Shown here: positions 54,950-64,000 of the stretch, in pieces
How positions within the stretch are numbered: the stretch's first letter is position 1
How the letters are laid out: each line of letters opens with the position of its first letter
Origin: Marinobacter sp.
Lineage (GTDB): Bacteria > Pseudomonadota > Gammaproteobacteria > Pseudomonadales > Oleiphilaceae
Direction: 5' to 3'
Length of the DNA stretch: 64,000 bases
Assembly: GCA_029264995.1 (NCBI GenBank)
Contig: JAJUKC010000005.1
Coordinates: forward strand, 1-64,000
Notes under the pieces: generated by a model
What the model was told of the DNA's origin: nothing
The model's input: the letters and a program-made list of their open reading frames with translations, nothing else
Database searches by the model: none
Translations under genes and position numbers: made by a program

Positions 54950-57274
54950 TTAACGGCCGTTCTTACGGGCAGAGGCCATAGCCTGGGCCAGAGCGCCAGC
55001 CATGGCACCTTGAGGTGCACCCTGGCCGGCCTGAGGTTTGCGCCCTGCACTGCGGCCAGAGTTCCGGTCTGCGCCCCGGGCTGGCTTGTTGTCCGCCCCC
55101 GGCTGGTCATCCATACGCATGGACAGACCAATCCGTTTACGGGGAATGTCCACTTCCATCACTTTGACCTTGACGATATCACCGGCCTTGACCACTTCCC
55201 TCGGATCTTTCACGAAAGTATGGGACAGGGCCGAGATGTGCACCAGGCCATCCTGGTGAACGCCGATGTCCACAAAGGCACCGAAGTTGGTGACGTTGGT
55301 CACCGAGCCTTCCAGTACCATACCGGGCTTGAGGTCGTTGAGGGTTTCCACCCCTTCCTCGAAATGAGCAAAGCGGAATTCCGGCCGTGGGTCCCGGCCC
55401 GGTTTTTCAAGCTCGGAGATAATGTCCTTGATGGTGGGCAAACCGAACTGCTCGGTCACGTAGTCCTGTGGATTCAGACTGCGCAGGAACGCGGAATCGC
55501 CAAGGATATCCTCCACCTTCTTGCCATTGCGCTCGGCAATCGCCTCAACCACACCGTAGGCTTCCGGATGCACCGATGACCGGTCCAGAGGGTTCTCGCC
55601 CCCGGCGATACGCAGGAAACCCGCAGCCTGTTCAAAGGTGCGATCACCCAGTCGGGACACCTTCAACAGCTGTTTGCGACTGGTGAACTTGCCGTTCTGG
55701 TTCCGGAAATCCACGATGTTCTGGGCAATGCTCGGATTCAAGCCAGACACCCGGGTAAGCAGTGGCACCGAGGCGGTGTTCAGATCCACGCCCACGCCGT
55801 TTACACAGTCCTCAACCACCGCATCCAGGCTACGGGACAGCTGCACCTGGGACACATCGTGCTGGTACTGCCCCACGCCGATAGACTTGGGTTCTATTTT
55901 TACCAGTTCGGCCAGCGGATCCTGCAAACGGCGGGCAATGGACACCGCACCACGGATGGTGACATCCAGATCCGGCAGTTCCCGGGAGGCAAATTCCGAG
56001 GCGGAATAGATTGATGCCCCGGACTCATTCACCACAATGCGGGCCAGCTTCAGTTCGGGGTAACGTTTGCAGAGGTCGCCCACCAGCTTCTCGGTTTCCC
56101 GGGAGGCGGTACCGTTGCCGATGGCCACCAGTTCAATTTTGTACTTCTGACACCAGGCTGCCATCTGAGCAATGGACTGATCCCATTTGTTCTGGGGCGC
56201 ATGGGGAAAAATGGCGCCGTGATCCACCACCTGGCCGGTGCCGTCGATTACCGCCACCTTGACCCCGGTACGCAAGCCGGGATCAAGCCCCAGCGTTGGC
56301 CGCGGACCGGCCGGAGCGAGCAGGAGCAGATCTTTCAGGTTGGCAGCAAAAACGTTGATGGCTTCGGTTTCAGCCGCTTCACGCACCTGGGCCATCAGAT
56401 CGGTTTCAATCTGCGTGGACAACTTCACGCGCCAGGTCCAGCGCACCACATCCGACAGCCACTTGTCGGCGGCCCGGCCGTTATCCCGAATGCGCCAGTG
56501 GGCGGCGATTCGCTGCTCGGCGGGATGCGGCTGGCGGCGATCGTCCTCGGCATCGCCCATCACGATCGAGTAGGCAAGAATACCTTCGTTGCGCCCCCTC
56601 AGAATGGCCAGTGCCCGGTGTGAGGGCACTTTCTTAAGGGCTTCAACGTGGTCGAAATAATCCCGGAACTTGGCGCCTTCGTTTTCCTTGCCTTCCACCA
56701 CGGTGACTTTCAGCTGACCTTCCTGCCAGACGAAATCCCGCAGGGCACCAAGCAGTTCGGCATCTTCGGCAAAACGCTCCATGAGAATGTAACGGGCACC
56801 GTCCAGGGCGGCTTTGACATCCTCAACGCCGGCTTCCGGATTGAGGTAACCGGCAGCGACGGTTTCTGGATCCTGGGTGGGATCGTCGTAGAGCGTATCA
56901 GCCAGTGGCTCCAGCCCCGCTTCCCGGGCGATCTGCGCCTTGGTGCGGCGCTTGGGCTTGTAGGGCAGGTAAAGGTCTTCCAGGCGGTTCTTGGTGTCGG
57001 CAGCTTCAATGGAGGCCCGCAGCTCGTCGGTCAGCTTGCCCTGTTCCTCAATACTGTTGAGGATGGTACCCCGGCGGTCTTCCAGTTCGCGCAGGTAGCG
57101 CAACCGCTCTTCCAGGGTCCGCAGCTGGCTATCGTCCAGGGAACCCGTTACTTCTTTTCGGTAGCGAGCAATAAAGGGAACGGTAGCGCCTTCATCAAGA
57201 AGGGTAACGGTGGCATTAACCTGCTGTTCACGTACGCCGAGCTCTTCGGCAATGCGCCGGGAAATACTGTTCAT
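54950..57274 (-). CDS. tex: Tex-family RNA-binding transcription accessory protein
   Basis: 774 residues. N-terminal Tex region ([27 protein letters not shown]), YqgF/RuvC-like domain ([21 protein letters not shown]), helix-hairpin-helix pair ([19 protein letters not shown]) and a C-terminal S1 domain ([21 protein letters not shown]). The tail after S1 is Gly/Ala/Arg-rich and disordered. Tex binds nucleic acid and influences transcription; it is an essential-like factor in some pathogens. Confidence 0.96.
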   Translation of the reverse strand: MNSISRRIAEELGVREQQVNATVTLLDEGATVPFIARYRKEVTGSLDDSQLRTLEERLRYLRELEDRRGTILNSIEEQGKLTDELRASIEAADTKNRLEDLYLPYKPKRRTKAQIAREAGLEPLADTLYDDPTQDPETVAAGYLNPEAGVEDVKAALDGARYILMERFAEDAELLGALRDFVWQEGQLKVTVVEGKENEGAKFRDYFDHVEALKKVPSHRALAILRGRNEGILAYSIVMGDAEDDRRQPHPAEQRIAAHWRIRDNGRAADKWLSDVVRWTWRVKLSTQIETDLMAQVREAAETEAINVFAANLKDLLLLAPAGPRPTLGLDPGLRTGVKVAVIDGTGQVVDHGAIFPHAPQNKWDQSIAQMAAWCQKYKIELVAIGNGTASRETEKLVGDLCKRYPELKLARIVVNESGASIYSASEFASRELPDLDVTIRGAVSIARRLQDPLAELVKIEPKSIGVGQYQHDVSQVQLSRSLDAVVEDCVNGVGVDLNTASVPLLTRVSGLNPSIAQNIVDFRNQNGKFTSRKQLLKVSRLGDRTFEQAAGFLRIAGGENPLDRSSVHPEAYGVVEAIAERNGKKVEDILGDSAFLRSLNPQDYVTEQFGLPTIKDIISELEKPGRDPRPEFRFAHFEEGVETLNDLKPGMVLEGSVTNVTNFGAFVDIGVHQDGLVHISALSHTFVKDPREVVKAGDIVKVKVMEVDIPRKRIGLSMRMDDQPGADNKPARGADRNSGRSAGRKPQAGQGAPQGAMAGALAQAMASARKNGR

Positions 57275-57326
57275 GCTGCCTCGATCTGGTATCGCATTCG
57301 GAATTAATGCGCAAAGGTACAGCGGC

Positions 57327-59060
57327 TTACTTCTGCAGGCAAGCGGACTGGTTCTGGCGGTTCATGAATTGCACCAGATCGTTCCAGGGCATAGGGCGGG
57401 CGTAATAGTAGCCCTGGATTTCGTCGCAGTGTTGCTGGCGCAGGAATTCCAGCTGGCCTTCGGTTTCCACCCCTTCAGCCACCACGCTGATCTGCAGGCT
57501 GTGGGCGAGACTGATAATGGCCCGGATAATGTGCTCGGCATCGGCAGACTGGCCCAGTTCCTGGACAAAGGACTTGTCGATCTTCACCAGCGAGATCGGC
57601 AGGTGTTGAAGATTACTCAGGGAGGAGAAACCGGTGCCAAAATCGTCCAGTGCAAAACTGATACCCAGCTGGTTGAGTTCCCGCAGGCAGCGCTGGGCGT
57701 ATTCCGGATCGTGCATCATGGCACTTTCGGTCAGCTCCAGTTCCAGCAGGCTGGTATCGACGTTGGCATTGAAGATGATACGGAAGATGGTTTCGGTCAT
57801 CTTGCGATCATGGAACTGCCGGAACGACAGGTTGACCGCAAATACCAGCCCGGGGAAACCCAGCTCAGTAGACTCCTGCAAGCGCTTGCAGGCCTGTTCG
57901 ATGACCCAGTAGCCGATGGGCACAATCAGGCCACTGCGCTCGGCCACCGGGATAAACTCGTCGGGGCCCACCAGGCCGCGCTCCGGATGATTCCAGCGTA
58001 ACAGGCACTCAACCCCGCGCACCTCCTCGGTCGCCAGGTCAATCCGCGGCTGATAATACAGCTCCAGTTCCTTGCCCCTCAGGGCATTGCGAAGGTCGGC
58101 TTCGAGCCTGAGCTGATAGCCAGCGGAAATGTGCAGCTGCCGGTCGTAAAACCGGTAACTGGTCCCCGGATCGCGTTTGGCCTCGAACATCGCCCGGTTG
58201 GCCCGGCGGAGCAGCTCTTCCGGGCTGTCACCGGCCTCCGGATAGGTGGCCACGCCCAGGCTGGCACTGACCACCACATTCTGGCCATCCACCGTCACCG
58301 GCTCATCCAGTGCCGAGACCACCTTGCGGATGATCTGGGTAATATCCAGCGAGTCTTCCACCTTCTCGACGATGATGGCCAGCTCGTCACCACCAATGCG
58401 CATCAACGAATCTACCCGTCGCAGCTTTTGTCTCAGCCGCTCGGCCAGCCGCACCATTAAGTGATCGCTTTTCTGGTAACCAAAGGATTCGTTGATGTTA
58501 CGGAAATCATCGATATTCAGGTGCAACAGGGCCAGGCGATGATTCGCCCGCTCTGCCCTCAACAAGGCCTGCTGTAACCGATCGAAGAACAGATCCCGGT
58601 TGATAAACCCGGTGGCCACTTCGCGGCCGAGCTGGCCATTTGCCGATTGCGTAAGCTGGGAGCGATACCACAGGCATTTGATAGAGCGACGGAAATTCCA
58701 CGGGTCCAGGTCGCGGCGGCTCAGATAATCCGACGCACCATTTTCAACCAGATCCCTGGCTTTTTCCCCGCAGGATTCGGCACTCATGGCGAGGATGGGC
58801 TTATCCTCACTGGATACCGACAGATATTGCAGAAATGAGGCTTCCGAACCGCCATGGAACACGCAGTCCCAGACGATCACATCAAAGCTGGCATTGGAAA
58901 TCAGATCATCACAGTCCACCAGATCCGGGCACCAGGTGGCATCGCTGCAGATTTCGGGATCATCCGCGAGCATGGCGCTGAACCAGAGATAATCGGCATA
59001 TTCCGGTGTCAGCACCAGAAGGCGCAAACAATCAGGCCTGGTGTCGATGGGCAGTGTCAT
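57327..59060 (-). CDS. Pseudo-receiver-GGDEF-EAL protein
   Basis: 577 residues. Residues ~12-125 form a receiver-like domain ([15 protein letters not shown]..., [21 protein letters not shown]) lacking the DD acidic pair at the start and the usual Lys-Pro, so phosphorylation is doubtful. The GGDEF domain has GGDEL (about 223-227) with [12 protein letters not shown]. The EAL domain has ECL in place of EAL, but [26 protein letters not shown] and EGVET are intact, so phosphodiesterase activity is likely. It is soluble. Divergent from rep. Confidence 0.9.
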   Translation of the reverse strand: MTLPIDTRPDCLRLLVLTPEYADYLWFSAMLADDPEICSDATWCPDLVDCDDLISNASFDVIVWDCVFHGGSEASFLQYLSVSSEDKPILAMSAESCGEKARDLVENGASDYLSRRDLDPWNFRRSIKCLWYRSQLTQSANGQLGREVATGFINRDLFFDRLQQALLRAERANHRLALLHLNIDDFRNINESFGYQKSDHLMVRLAERLRQKLRRVDSLMRIGGDELAIIVEKVEDSLDITQIIRKVVSALDEPVTVDGQNVVVSASLGVATYPEAGDSPEELLRRANRAMFEAKRDPGTSYRFYDRQLHISAGYQLRLEADLRNALRGKELELYYQPRIDLATEEVRGVECLLRWNHPERGLVGPDEFIPVAERSGLIVPIGYWVIEQACKRLQESTELGFPGLVFAVNLSFRQFHDRKMTETIFRIIFNANVDTSLLELELTESAMMHDPEYAQRCLRELNQLGISFALDDFGTGFSSLSNLQHLPISLVKIDKSFVQELGQSADAEHIIRAIISLAHSLQISVVAEGVETEGQLEFLRQQHCDEIQGYYYARPMPWNDLVQFMNRQNQSACLQK

Positions 59061-59206
59061 CTGGCGAGATCCATATGTCGGTACAGAACAGCGTAGTCCA
59101 TTACAGAAAGAATAGCTGATAGATCGGCAAGGTACAGCATGCCGGCCTGGTGTAGAATAGCCAGACGCTAAAAACCCATGCCCCGTTCCCCTTTGGCACC
59201 AACACT

Positions 59207-61225
59207 GTGAACAAGCTCAATCCCAGACAACATGAAGCGGTACGCTACGCCGACGGCCCCCTGCTGGTGCTGGCCGGTGCCGGCAGCGGCAAAACCAGCG
59301 TGATTACCCGCAAGATTGCCTATCTGATTGAGGAACTGGGCATCCCGGGGCGACACATTGCCGCCGTCACCTTTACCAACAAAGCCGCCCGGGAGATGAA
59401 AGAGCGCGTGGGCCGCATTGTCGACCGGGGCAAAACCCGGGGCCTGATCGTATCAACATTTCACAATCTTGGCCTGAACATGATCCGGGAGGAGCACACC
59501 CACCTGGGCTACCATCCCGGTTTCTCCATTTTCGACGCCGAAGATGCCAAGGCGCTGCTGCAGGATCTGATGATGCGCGAAGCCAGCGCCGAGGCCGGCG
59601 ACGAGCTGAACGATGTGCAGATGACCATCTCGTCCTGGAAGAATGCCATGCGCAGCCCCGCGGAGGCCTACAGCAAGGCGGCAGACGAGCGTGAGCAGCG
59701 CATTGCCATCGTCTACAAGCACTACAACGAATACCTGAAAGCCTACAACGCGGTGGATTTTGACGACCTGATCCTGCTGCCGGTGCAGCTGTTCCGGGAC
59801 AACCCGGAGGTGCTGGCCAAGTGGCGCCGGAAAATCCGCTACATGCTGGTGGATGAGTACCAGGACACCAACGTGTGCCAGTACGAGCTGGTGAAACAGC
59901 TGGTGGCCGAACGCGCAGCGTTTACCGTGGTGGGTGATGATGACCAGTCCATCTACGCCTGGCGCGGCGCCCGTCCGGAGAACCTGGCCCAGTTGAAGGA
60001 CGACTTCCCGAGCCTGAAAATCGTCAAGCTGGAGCAGAACTACCGCTCCACCAGCCGCATCCTGCGCTGCGCCAACACGGTGATTGCCAACAACCCCCAC
60101 GTGTTCGAGAAGGCCCTTTGGAGTGACCACACCATCGGCGAGGAAATCCGCATCATCCGCTGCCGCAACGAAGACGCGGAAACCGAGCGGGTGGCCACCG
60201 AAATCCTCGACCAGAAGTTGAAGAACGGCCTCGACTTCAGGGACTTCGCGGTCCTTTACCGGGGCAACCACCAGGCCCGGCTGCTGGAAATGAAGCTACA
60301 GGCCTACCAGATTCCCTACCGCATCTCCGGTGGTCAGTCGTTTTTCTCCAAGAACGAGATCAAGGATGCGATGTCGTACCTGCGGCTGATGATCAACCCG
60401 GACGACGATGCGGCCTTCCTGCGGGTGGTGAACGTGCCGCGCCGGGAGATTGGCCCGCGCACGCTGGAACAGCTCAGTCACTATGCCCGCTCGCGCAATG
60501 TCAGCCTGTTCAAGGCCCTGGGGGATATGGGGGCGGAAACCCACGTCACCGAGAAAGGTCTGGACCGACTGAGACGGTTCGCCCACTGGGTCGACAAAAC
60601 CTGCGAGCGCCTGTTCTCGGAAGACCCGATCCCGGTCATCAAACAGTTATTCACAGACATCGAGTACGAAGAGTGGCTGCACCAGCATTCCGGTAGCCCG
60701 AAACAGGCCGAACGCCGGATGGAGAACATCTGGTACCTGGTGGAGTCGATCCAGCGCATGCTGGACGACGGCAAGGGCACCGCCGACGAAATCGGCATTG
60801 AGGACGCCATCGCCAAGCTGGTACTGCGCGATATGATGGAGCAACGGGAAGAGGAAGACGACAGCGACAAGGTTCAGTTGCTGACTCTGCACGCTTCCAA
60901 GGGGCTGGAGTTTCCCCATGTGTTCATTATGGGCCTGGAGGAAGAGATTCTGCCGCACCGCAGCAGCATCGAGGAAGGCAACATTGAGGAAGAGCGCCGC
61001 CTGATGTACGTAGGCATTACCCGGGCCAGGGAAACTCTGGCGCTGACTTACGCCGCCTCCCGAAAACAGTACGGGGAAAAACTGGAGACCATTCCCAGCC
61101 GCTTTCTGGATGAGTTGCCGGAAGAGGATGTGAAATGGGAGGGACTGGGCGACCAGGACAAAGAAGCGAACCAGAAAAAGGGCAAGGCGACTCTCAGCGC
61201 CCTGATTGGCGATCTGGGCCTGTAG
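59207..61225 (+). CDS. rep: ATP-dependent DNA helicase Rep
   Basis: 672 residues from GTG 59207 (MNKLNPRQHEAVRY). UvrD/Rep SF1A motifs: GAGSGKT, TFTNKAAREMKERV, VDEYQDTN, VGDDDQSIYAWRGA, LEQNYRST, LTLHASKGLEFPHVF and YVGITRARETL. A 3'-5' helicase that clears proteins ahead of the replication fork. Followed by a terminator 5 bp after the stop. Confidence 0.96.
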   Translation: MNKLNPRQHEAVRYADGPLLVLAGAGSGKTSVITRKIAYLIEELGIPGRHIAAVTFTNKAAREMKERVGRIVDRGKTRGLIVSTFHNLGLNMIREEHTHLGYHPGFSIFDAEDAKALLQDLMMREASAEAGDELNDVQMTISSWKNAMRSPAEAYSKAADEREQRIAIVYKHYNEYLKAYNAVDFDDLILLPVQLFRDNPEVLAKWRRKIRYMLVDEYQDTNVCQYELVKQLVAERAAFTVVGDDDQSIYAWRGARPENLAQLKDDFPSLKIVKLEQNYRSTSRILRCANTVIANNPHVFEKALWSDHTIGEEIRIIRCRNEDAETERVATEILDQKLKNGLDFRDFAVLYRGNHQARLLEMKLQAYQIPYRISGGQSFFSKNEIKDAMSYLRLMINPDDDAAFLRVVNVPRREIGPRTLEQLSHYARSRNVSLFKALGDMGAETHVTEKGLDRLRRFAHWVDKTCERLFSEDPIPVIKQLFTDIEYEEWLHQHSGSPKQAERRMENIWYLVESIQRMLDDGKGTADEIGIEDAIAKLVLRDMMEQREEEDDSDKVQLLTLHASKGLEFPHVFIMGLEEEILPHRSSIEEGNIEEERRLMYVGITRARETLALTYAASRKQYGEKLETIPSRFLDELPEEDVKWEGLGDQDKEANQKKGKATLSALIGDLGL

Positions 61226-61230
61226 AAACA

Positions 61231-61257
61231 ACAAACCCCGCTCGGGGCGGGGTTTGT
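61231..61257. terminator. Intrinsic terminator between rep and cytochrome c5
   Basis: ACAAACCCCGC (61231-61241) pairs with GCGGGGTTTGT (61247-61257), with a 5-base loop. T-rich short end; it serves the convergent rep and cytochrome genes. Confidence 0.75.
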
Positions 61258-61275
61258 CCGGTCGTTACAGATTGC

Positions 61276-61695
61276 TTACTTGCTCTGCTCAACCATATGC
61301 TCAACGGCAGCGGTGATTTCCTCATCCGGGCAGTTGGCACAGCCACCTTTGGCCGGCATGGCGTTGAAGCCATTGATAGCGTGATCAATCAGGGTATCGA
61401 TACCCTTCTCAATGCGCGGAGCCCAGGCAGCGGCATCGCCAATGACCGGAGCGCCGGCAGCACCTGTGGTATGACACGCCATACATACGGCATCGTAGAC
61501 TTCACTGCCAGAACGCGGGCCAGAGCTGGCTGTCTCAGCAGGTGCAGCAGCCTCGCCACACTCTTCACCCTGCAGACACACTTCACCCACCGGCTTGATG
61601 CGCTCGCGGATTTCGTCTTCAACACTTGCCACTGCGGCGCCGGCGGCCAGGCCAAAACCAAGCAGAACAACAGCCAGGACTCTCTTCATCTTCAC
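61276..61695 (-). CDS. Cytochrome c5 family protein
   Basis: 139 residues from GTG 61695 (GAGGT five bases upstream); the ATG at 61689 is an alternative. Signal peptide (RVLAVVLLGFGLAAGAAVA), haem c site CMACH, and the c5-type additional cysteine pair CANC that stabilises the fold, with the axial Met in NAMPAKGGCANC. Periplasmic electron carrier to oxidases or denitrification enzymes. A second cysteine pair precedes the haem (EVCLQGEEC). TATAAT on the minus strand at 61738-61743 is a possible -10. Confidence 0.9.
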   Translation of the reverse strand: MKMKRVLAVVLLGFGLAAGAAVASVEDEIRERIKPVGEVCLQGEECGEAAAPAETASSGPRSGSEVYDAVCMACHTTGAAGAPVIGDAAAWAPRIEKGIDTLIDHAINGFNAMPAKGGCANCPDEEITAAVEHMVEQSK

Positions 61696-61886
61696 AATGC
61701 ACCTCGCATTTGAGCGTTATAATCTTTCGGTCGCCGCATTATAGCGATTGAGCCCCCGCAAAAAAACCAGAGAGCAAAATCAGAATTTGATTTCAACCAT
61801 TTTAATGACAGTTTCGTAGGTTGTAGCTCCTTTGCCATGGATTCCGGTTACCATAGCGTTCATTCACTCAAACCCAGAGTCGCCGT

Positions 61887-62228
61887 ATGAACCAACAGCA
61901 ACAGACGACCCCGGACAAGCGCCGAAAAACCTTACTGATCCTGGAGTTTTCCAGCCTGGCGGTACTGCTGATCTCGATGGCCTGGTTCAGCAACCAGTCA
62001 AGCGATGGCACCCCGCTTTCTGCCGGCTGGCTACTGATTCCGGCGTTTGCCAGCCTGGGCGTTTTTCTGAGTTTTATCGGATTGATGTATCTACGCTGGG
62101 TCGCCTCGGCGAACGACCAGCGCCGCACCCGCCATCGTGTGATCTTTGCCCTGCTGACCCTCACCCTGCTTGGGGTCTGGATTTACGGTATTGCCAACAC
62201 CTGGATAAGCCTGAGTACCGGCCAATAA
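61887..62228 (+). CDS. Hypothetical three-helix membrane protein
   Basis: 113 residues with three hydrophobic helices (about 16-34, 46-70 and 84-105), separated by short polar loops; a basic N-terminal tail (DKRRKTL) suggests a cytosolic N-terminus. No family recognised. It lies 9 bp before pldA, so it is probably co-transcribed; no ribosome site stronger than a weak purine stretch is visible. Confidence 0.65.
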   Translation: MNQQQQTTPDKRRKTLLILEFSSLAVLLISMAWFSNQSSDGTPLSAGWLLIPAFASLGVFLSFIGLMYLRWVASANDQRRTRHRVIFALLTLTLLGVWIYGIANTWISLSTGQ

Positions 62229-62237
62229 GGAGAGCCC

Positions 62238-63335
62238 ATGCCCCCCAGCCTCAAGCTGCTACCACTGATTCTGATAAGCACAGCCAGTCTGGCTGTTGCC
62301 CAGGATCGGCCAGAGAAACCCGAGGTTAACTGCGCGCTGATCAAGGACGGCGTCCAGCGACTGGCCTGCTATGACGCCAAGTACAATCCTCAGGCCGAGC
62401 GTGAGCAAGCCAGCGAGGAACAGCTGGAACAGGCTGAGGAGGATGCCGAGGAGCTGGTTGCCGACAAGAAAACCCGGGAGAAGATCGTGGGCAATGCCCT
62501 GGAAGATGACCCGGATGATGGAGTGATGGCCGCGCTGGTGGATAACTATCTTTCTGCCGAGCGGGCAATCTTTTCGTTTACCGGCAGTTTCGTGACCCAT
62601 CGGCCCAATTACATTCTGCCGATTACCTGGGTGGACGACCCCAATGCCTTGCCCTCAAGCCCGCGACTGGGGGCTATTGATTATGACTACAACCTGGAAA
62701 ACGAGGAAGCCAAATACCAGATCAGCTTCAAGGTTCCGTTGCTGACCGGCATTTTCGACGACCGCACAACCTTCTGGTTTGGCTACACCCAGAAATCCTT
62801 CTGGCAGGTCTACAACCAGGATGAGTCAGCGCCTTTCCGGGAAACCAACTACGAGCCGGAGCTATTTTTCCGACATGCCCTGAACTGGGATCTCGGCCCC
62901 GGAACGCTGAGTGCAGTGTCGGTTGGCTTCAATCACCAGTCGAACGGGCAGTCTGACCCCCGGTCCCGGAGCTGGAACCGGATTATGGGTTCCGTTGCCT
63001 ATAGTGTGGACCGCTGGCTGTTTATGGTTCAGCCCTGGTACCGCCTGCCTGAAAACAGCAGCAGCGACGACAACGAAGACATCGAGCGCTATCTGGGCCA
63101 TGCAAGTTATCACGCCGTTTACAAGCTGACGGAAGACCGGACGTTTTCTTTGAAGCTGATGAACAATCTGCGGTCGGATAACCGGACGTCGGTGGAGTTC
63201 GGGTACAGTTTTCCGATGGGGGATACGCTGAAGGGGTTCTTCCAGTATTACAACGGGTATGGGGAGAGCCTGATTGACTATAACGAGCGAATTGAGCGGG
63301 TCGGATTTGGCATTATGCTGAATGACTGGCTTTGA
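62238..63335 (+). CDS. pldA: Outer-membrane phospholipase A (OMPLA)
   Basis: 365 residues. A signal peptide (LLPLILISTASLAVAQ) is followed by a ~90-residue Glu/Asp-rich N-terminal extension (EQASEEQLEQAEEDAEELV) and a barrel of about 240 residues. The OMPLA active site is FNHQSNGQSDPRSRSWNR (catalytic H233 and S235). Ca2+-dependent hydrolysis of phospholipids at the outer membrane after barrel dimerisation is the established function. Preceded by AAGGAGA at good spacing. Confidence 0.92.
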   Translation: MPPSLKLLPLILISTASLAVAQDRPEKPEVNCALIKDGVQRLACYDAKYNPQAEREQASEEQLEQAEEDAEELVADKKTREKIVGNALEDDPDDGVMAALVDNYLSAERAIFSFTGSFVTHRPNYILPITWVDDPNALPSSPRLGAIDYDYNLENEEAKYQISFKVPLLTGIFDDRTTFWFGYTQKSFWQVYNQDESAPFRETNYEPELFFRHALNWDLGPGTLSAVSVGFNHQSNGQSDPRSRSWNRIMGSVAYSVDRWLFMVQPWYRLPENSSSDDNEDIERYLGHASYHAVYKLTEDRTFSLKLMNNLRSDNRTSVEFGYSFPMGDTLKGFFQYYNGYGESLIDYNERIERVGFGIMLNDWL

Positions 63336-63377
63336 GCCGGGCGCTCAACCTCCTTTTGGCAGCGGAGCATTGCCCGT

Positions 63378-63481
63378 CTGGGGGTAAGCCCTTCTGAAAC
63401 ACGCTCCTTGCGGCACGTCCTTGTGACGCTTGGGCTCCGCCATCCATGGCTCCGCACAGTTTCAGAAGGGCTTACCCCCAG
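63378..63481. repeat. Intergenic inverted-repeat element, copy C (pldA-mutase gap)
   Basis: Perfect 23-bp arms (63378-63400 and 63459-63481) around a 58-base loop whose 3' part is GGGCTCCGCCATCCATGGCTCCG. The loop is shared with copy B and resembles that of copy A, but the arms of the three copies differ. It fills the 175-bp gap between pldA and the mutase gene; in RNA it forms a long stem serving the convergent transcripts. Confidence 0.65.
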
Positions 63482-63510
63482 CCGGTCATTCGGCCTTGGT
63501 CGAGGATTCA

Positions 63511-63999
63511 TCACTGAGCATTCAAGCGCTCCATTTCCGCCAGCAGTTCTTCGGTTTTCTTTTCCATCAAAGCCTTGTCGCCCCGCGCTTCCACGTTCAA
63601 GCGAACCACCGGTTCAGTGTTGGACATGCGCAGGTTGAAGCGCCAGTTGTCGAATTCCACGCTGAGGCCGTCGACATGGCTGACGGATTTGGCGCCCACG
63701 CCGTACTTGGCTTCGATGGCGGCGATGACTTTTGGAGGATTGCTGATGGTGCGGTTGATTTCACCGCTGGCCGGGTAGGCTTCGATTCGGGCGTCGATCA
63801 GGGATGACAGGGTCTGGCCGCTCTGGCACAGGCGCTCGGCCACGAGCAGCCAGGGGATCATGCCGCTGTCGCAGTAGGCGAAGTCGCGGAAGTAGTGGTG
63901 GGCGCTCATTTCGCCACCATAAACGGCGTCTTCGTCGCGCATGCTCTGTTTGATGAAGGCGTGGCCAGTCTTGCTTTCGATGGCTTCGCCGCCAGCAGC
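63511..63999 (-). CDS. Phosphomannomutase/phosphoglucomutase (N-terminal part outside the window)
   Basis: The visible C-terminal ~162 residues run off the right end, with the frame open to 63999. Elements [24 protein letters not shown] (sugar-binding GEMSAH), [10 protein letters not shown] and the C-terminal phosphate-binding loop [17 protein letters not shown] match AlgC-type alpha-D-phosphohexomutases, which interconvert mannose-6-P/1-P or glucose-6-P/1-P for alginate, LPS and other glycans. Whether it is AlgC or another member needs the missing part. Confidence 0.88.
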   Translation of the reverse strand, partial: AAGGEAIESKTGHAFIKQSMRDEDAVYGGEMSAHHYFRDFAYCDSGMIPWLLVAERLCQSGQTLSSLIDARIEAYPASGEINRTISNPPKVIAAIEAKYGVGAKSVSHVDGLSVEFDNWRFNLRMSNTEPVVRLNVEARGDKALMEKKTEELLAEMERLNAQ

Positions 64000-64000
64000 T

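Overview
The window is a compact, almost entirely coding stretch of a gammaproteobacterial chromosome. Gene order strongly resembles Pseudomonas: xerC-DUF484-dapF-lysA-lptM-cyaA, argH-algZ-algR-hemC-hemD-hemX-hemY, ubiD-rho, trxA/ppx, rsd-dsbB and gshA-tex. The proteins and the intergenic palindromic repeats suggest a marine relative such as Marinobacter; that genus assignment is inference. No tRNA, rRNA, CRISPR array, prophage or complete insertion sequence was seen. Both ends cut through genes: a CPA1 cation/proton antiporter on the left and a phosphomannomutase/phosphoglucomutase on the right.

Layout. 1-5.4 kb: antiporter, an MDR oxidoreductase, a thioesterase and SMP-30-like pair, a YbfF-type esterase, and an unannotated 30-codon ORF with its own ribosome binding site and terminator. 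5.4-16.7 kb: AraC regulator and cardiolipin synthase (overlapping), GntR regulator, a patatin/beta-barrel outer-membrane phospholipase, a BvgS-like kinase, DUF2789 and a diguanylate cyclase. 16.7-23.8 kb: the xerC/DUF484/dapF/lysA/lptM run and class I adenylate cyclase. 23.9-29.9 kb: accessory insertion between cyaA and argH, made of a degenerate GGDEF/EAL protein and a type VI-like lipase/immunity module. 29.9-37.5 kb: argH, the AlgZ/AlgR two-component pair and the haem operon. 37.5-45.7 kb: flavin-reductase-like protein, ubiD, rho, molybdenum cofactor genes moaB-moeA-moaD-moaE and mobA, and thioredoxin. 45.8-64 kb: ppx, ABC-F ATPase, FKBP lipoprotein, rsd, dsbB, rmf, gshA, tex, a GGDEF/EAL protein, rep, cytochrome c5, pldA and the partial mutase.

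The most unusual part is 26.37-29.80 kb. A Tle1/DUF2235 lipase ORF is separated from a 104-codon upstream ORF by a frame change at a run of seven G (C7 on the + strand, 29493-29499). Losing one G fuses them into a single reading frame of about 691 residues. Downstream are two DUF2931 lipoproteins, the usual immunity partners of such lipases, created by a 732-bp tandem duplication that also copied the last ~40 codons of the lipase gene. The two copies differ at 28 of 201 residues, mostly in clusters. A perfect 15-bp-arm palindrome lies between the module and argH.

Other signals are a family of three intergenic elements with a related loop but different, self-complementary arms (40.1, 44.5 and 63.4 kb); a palindrome overlapping the ppx promoter; an apparent CTG start for algZ; and a mobA start codon directly abutting the trxA terminator. 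c-di-GMP (three GGDEF proteins), cAMP (CyaA) and phospholipid metabolism (Cls, patatin, PldA, Tle1) are all well represented.
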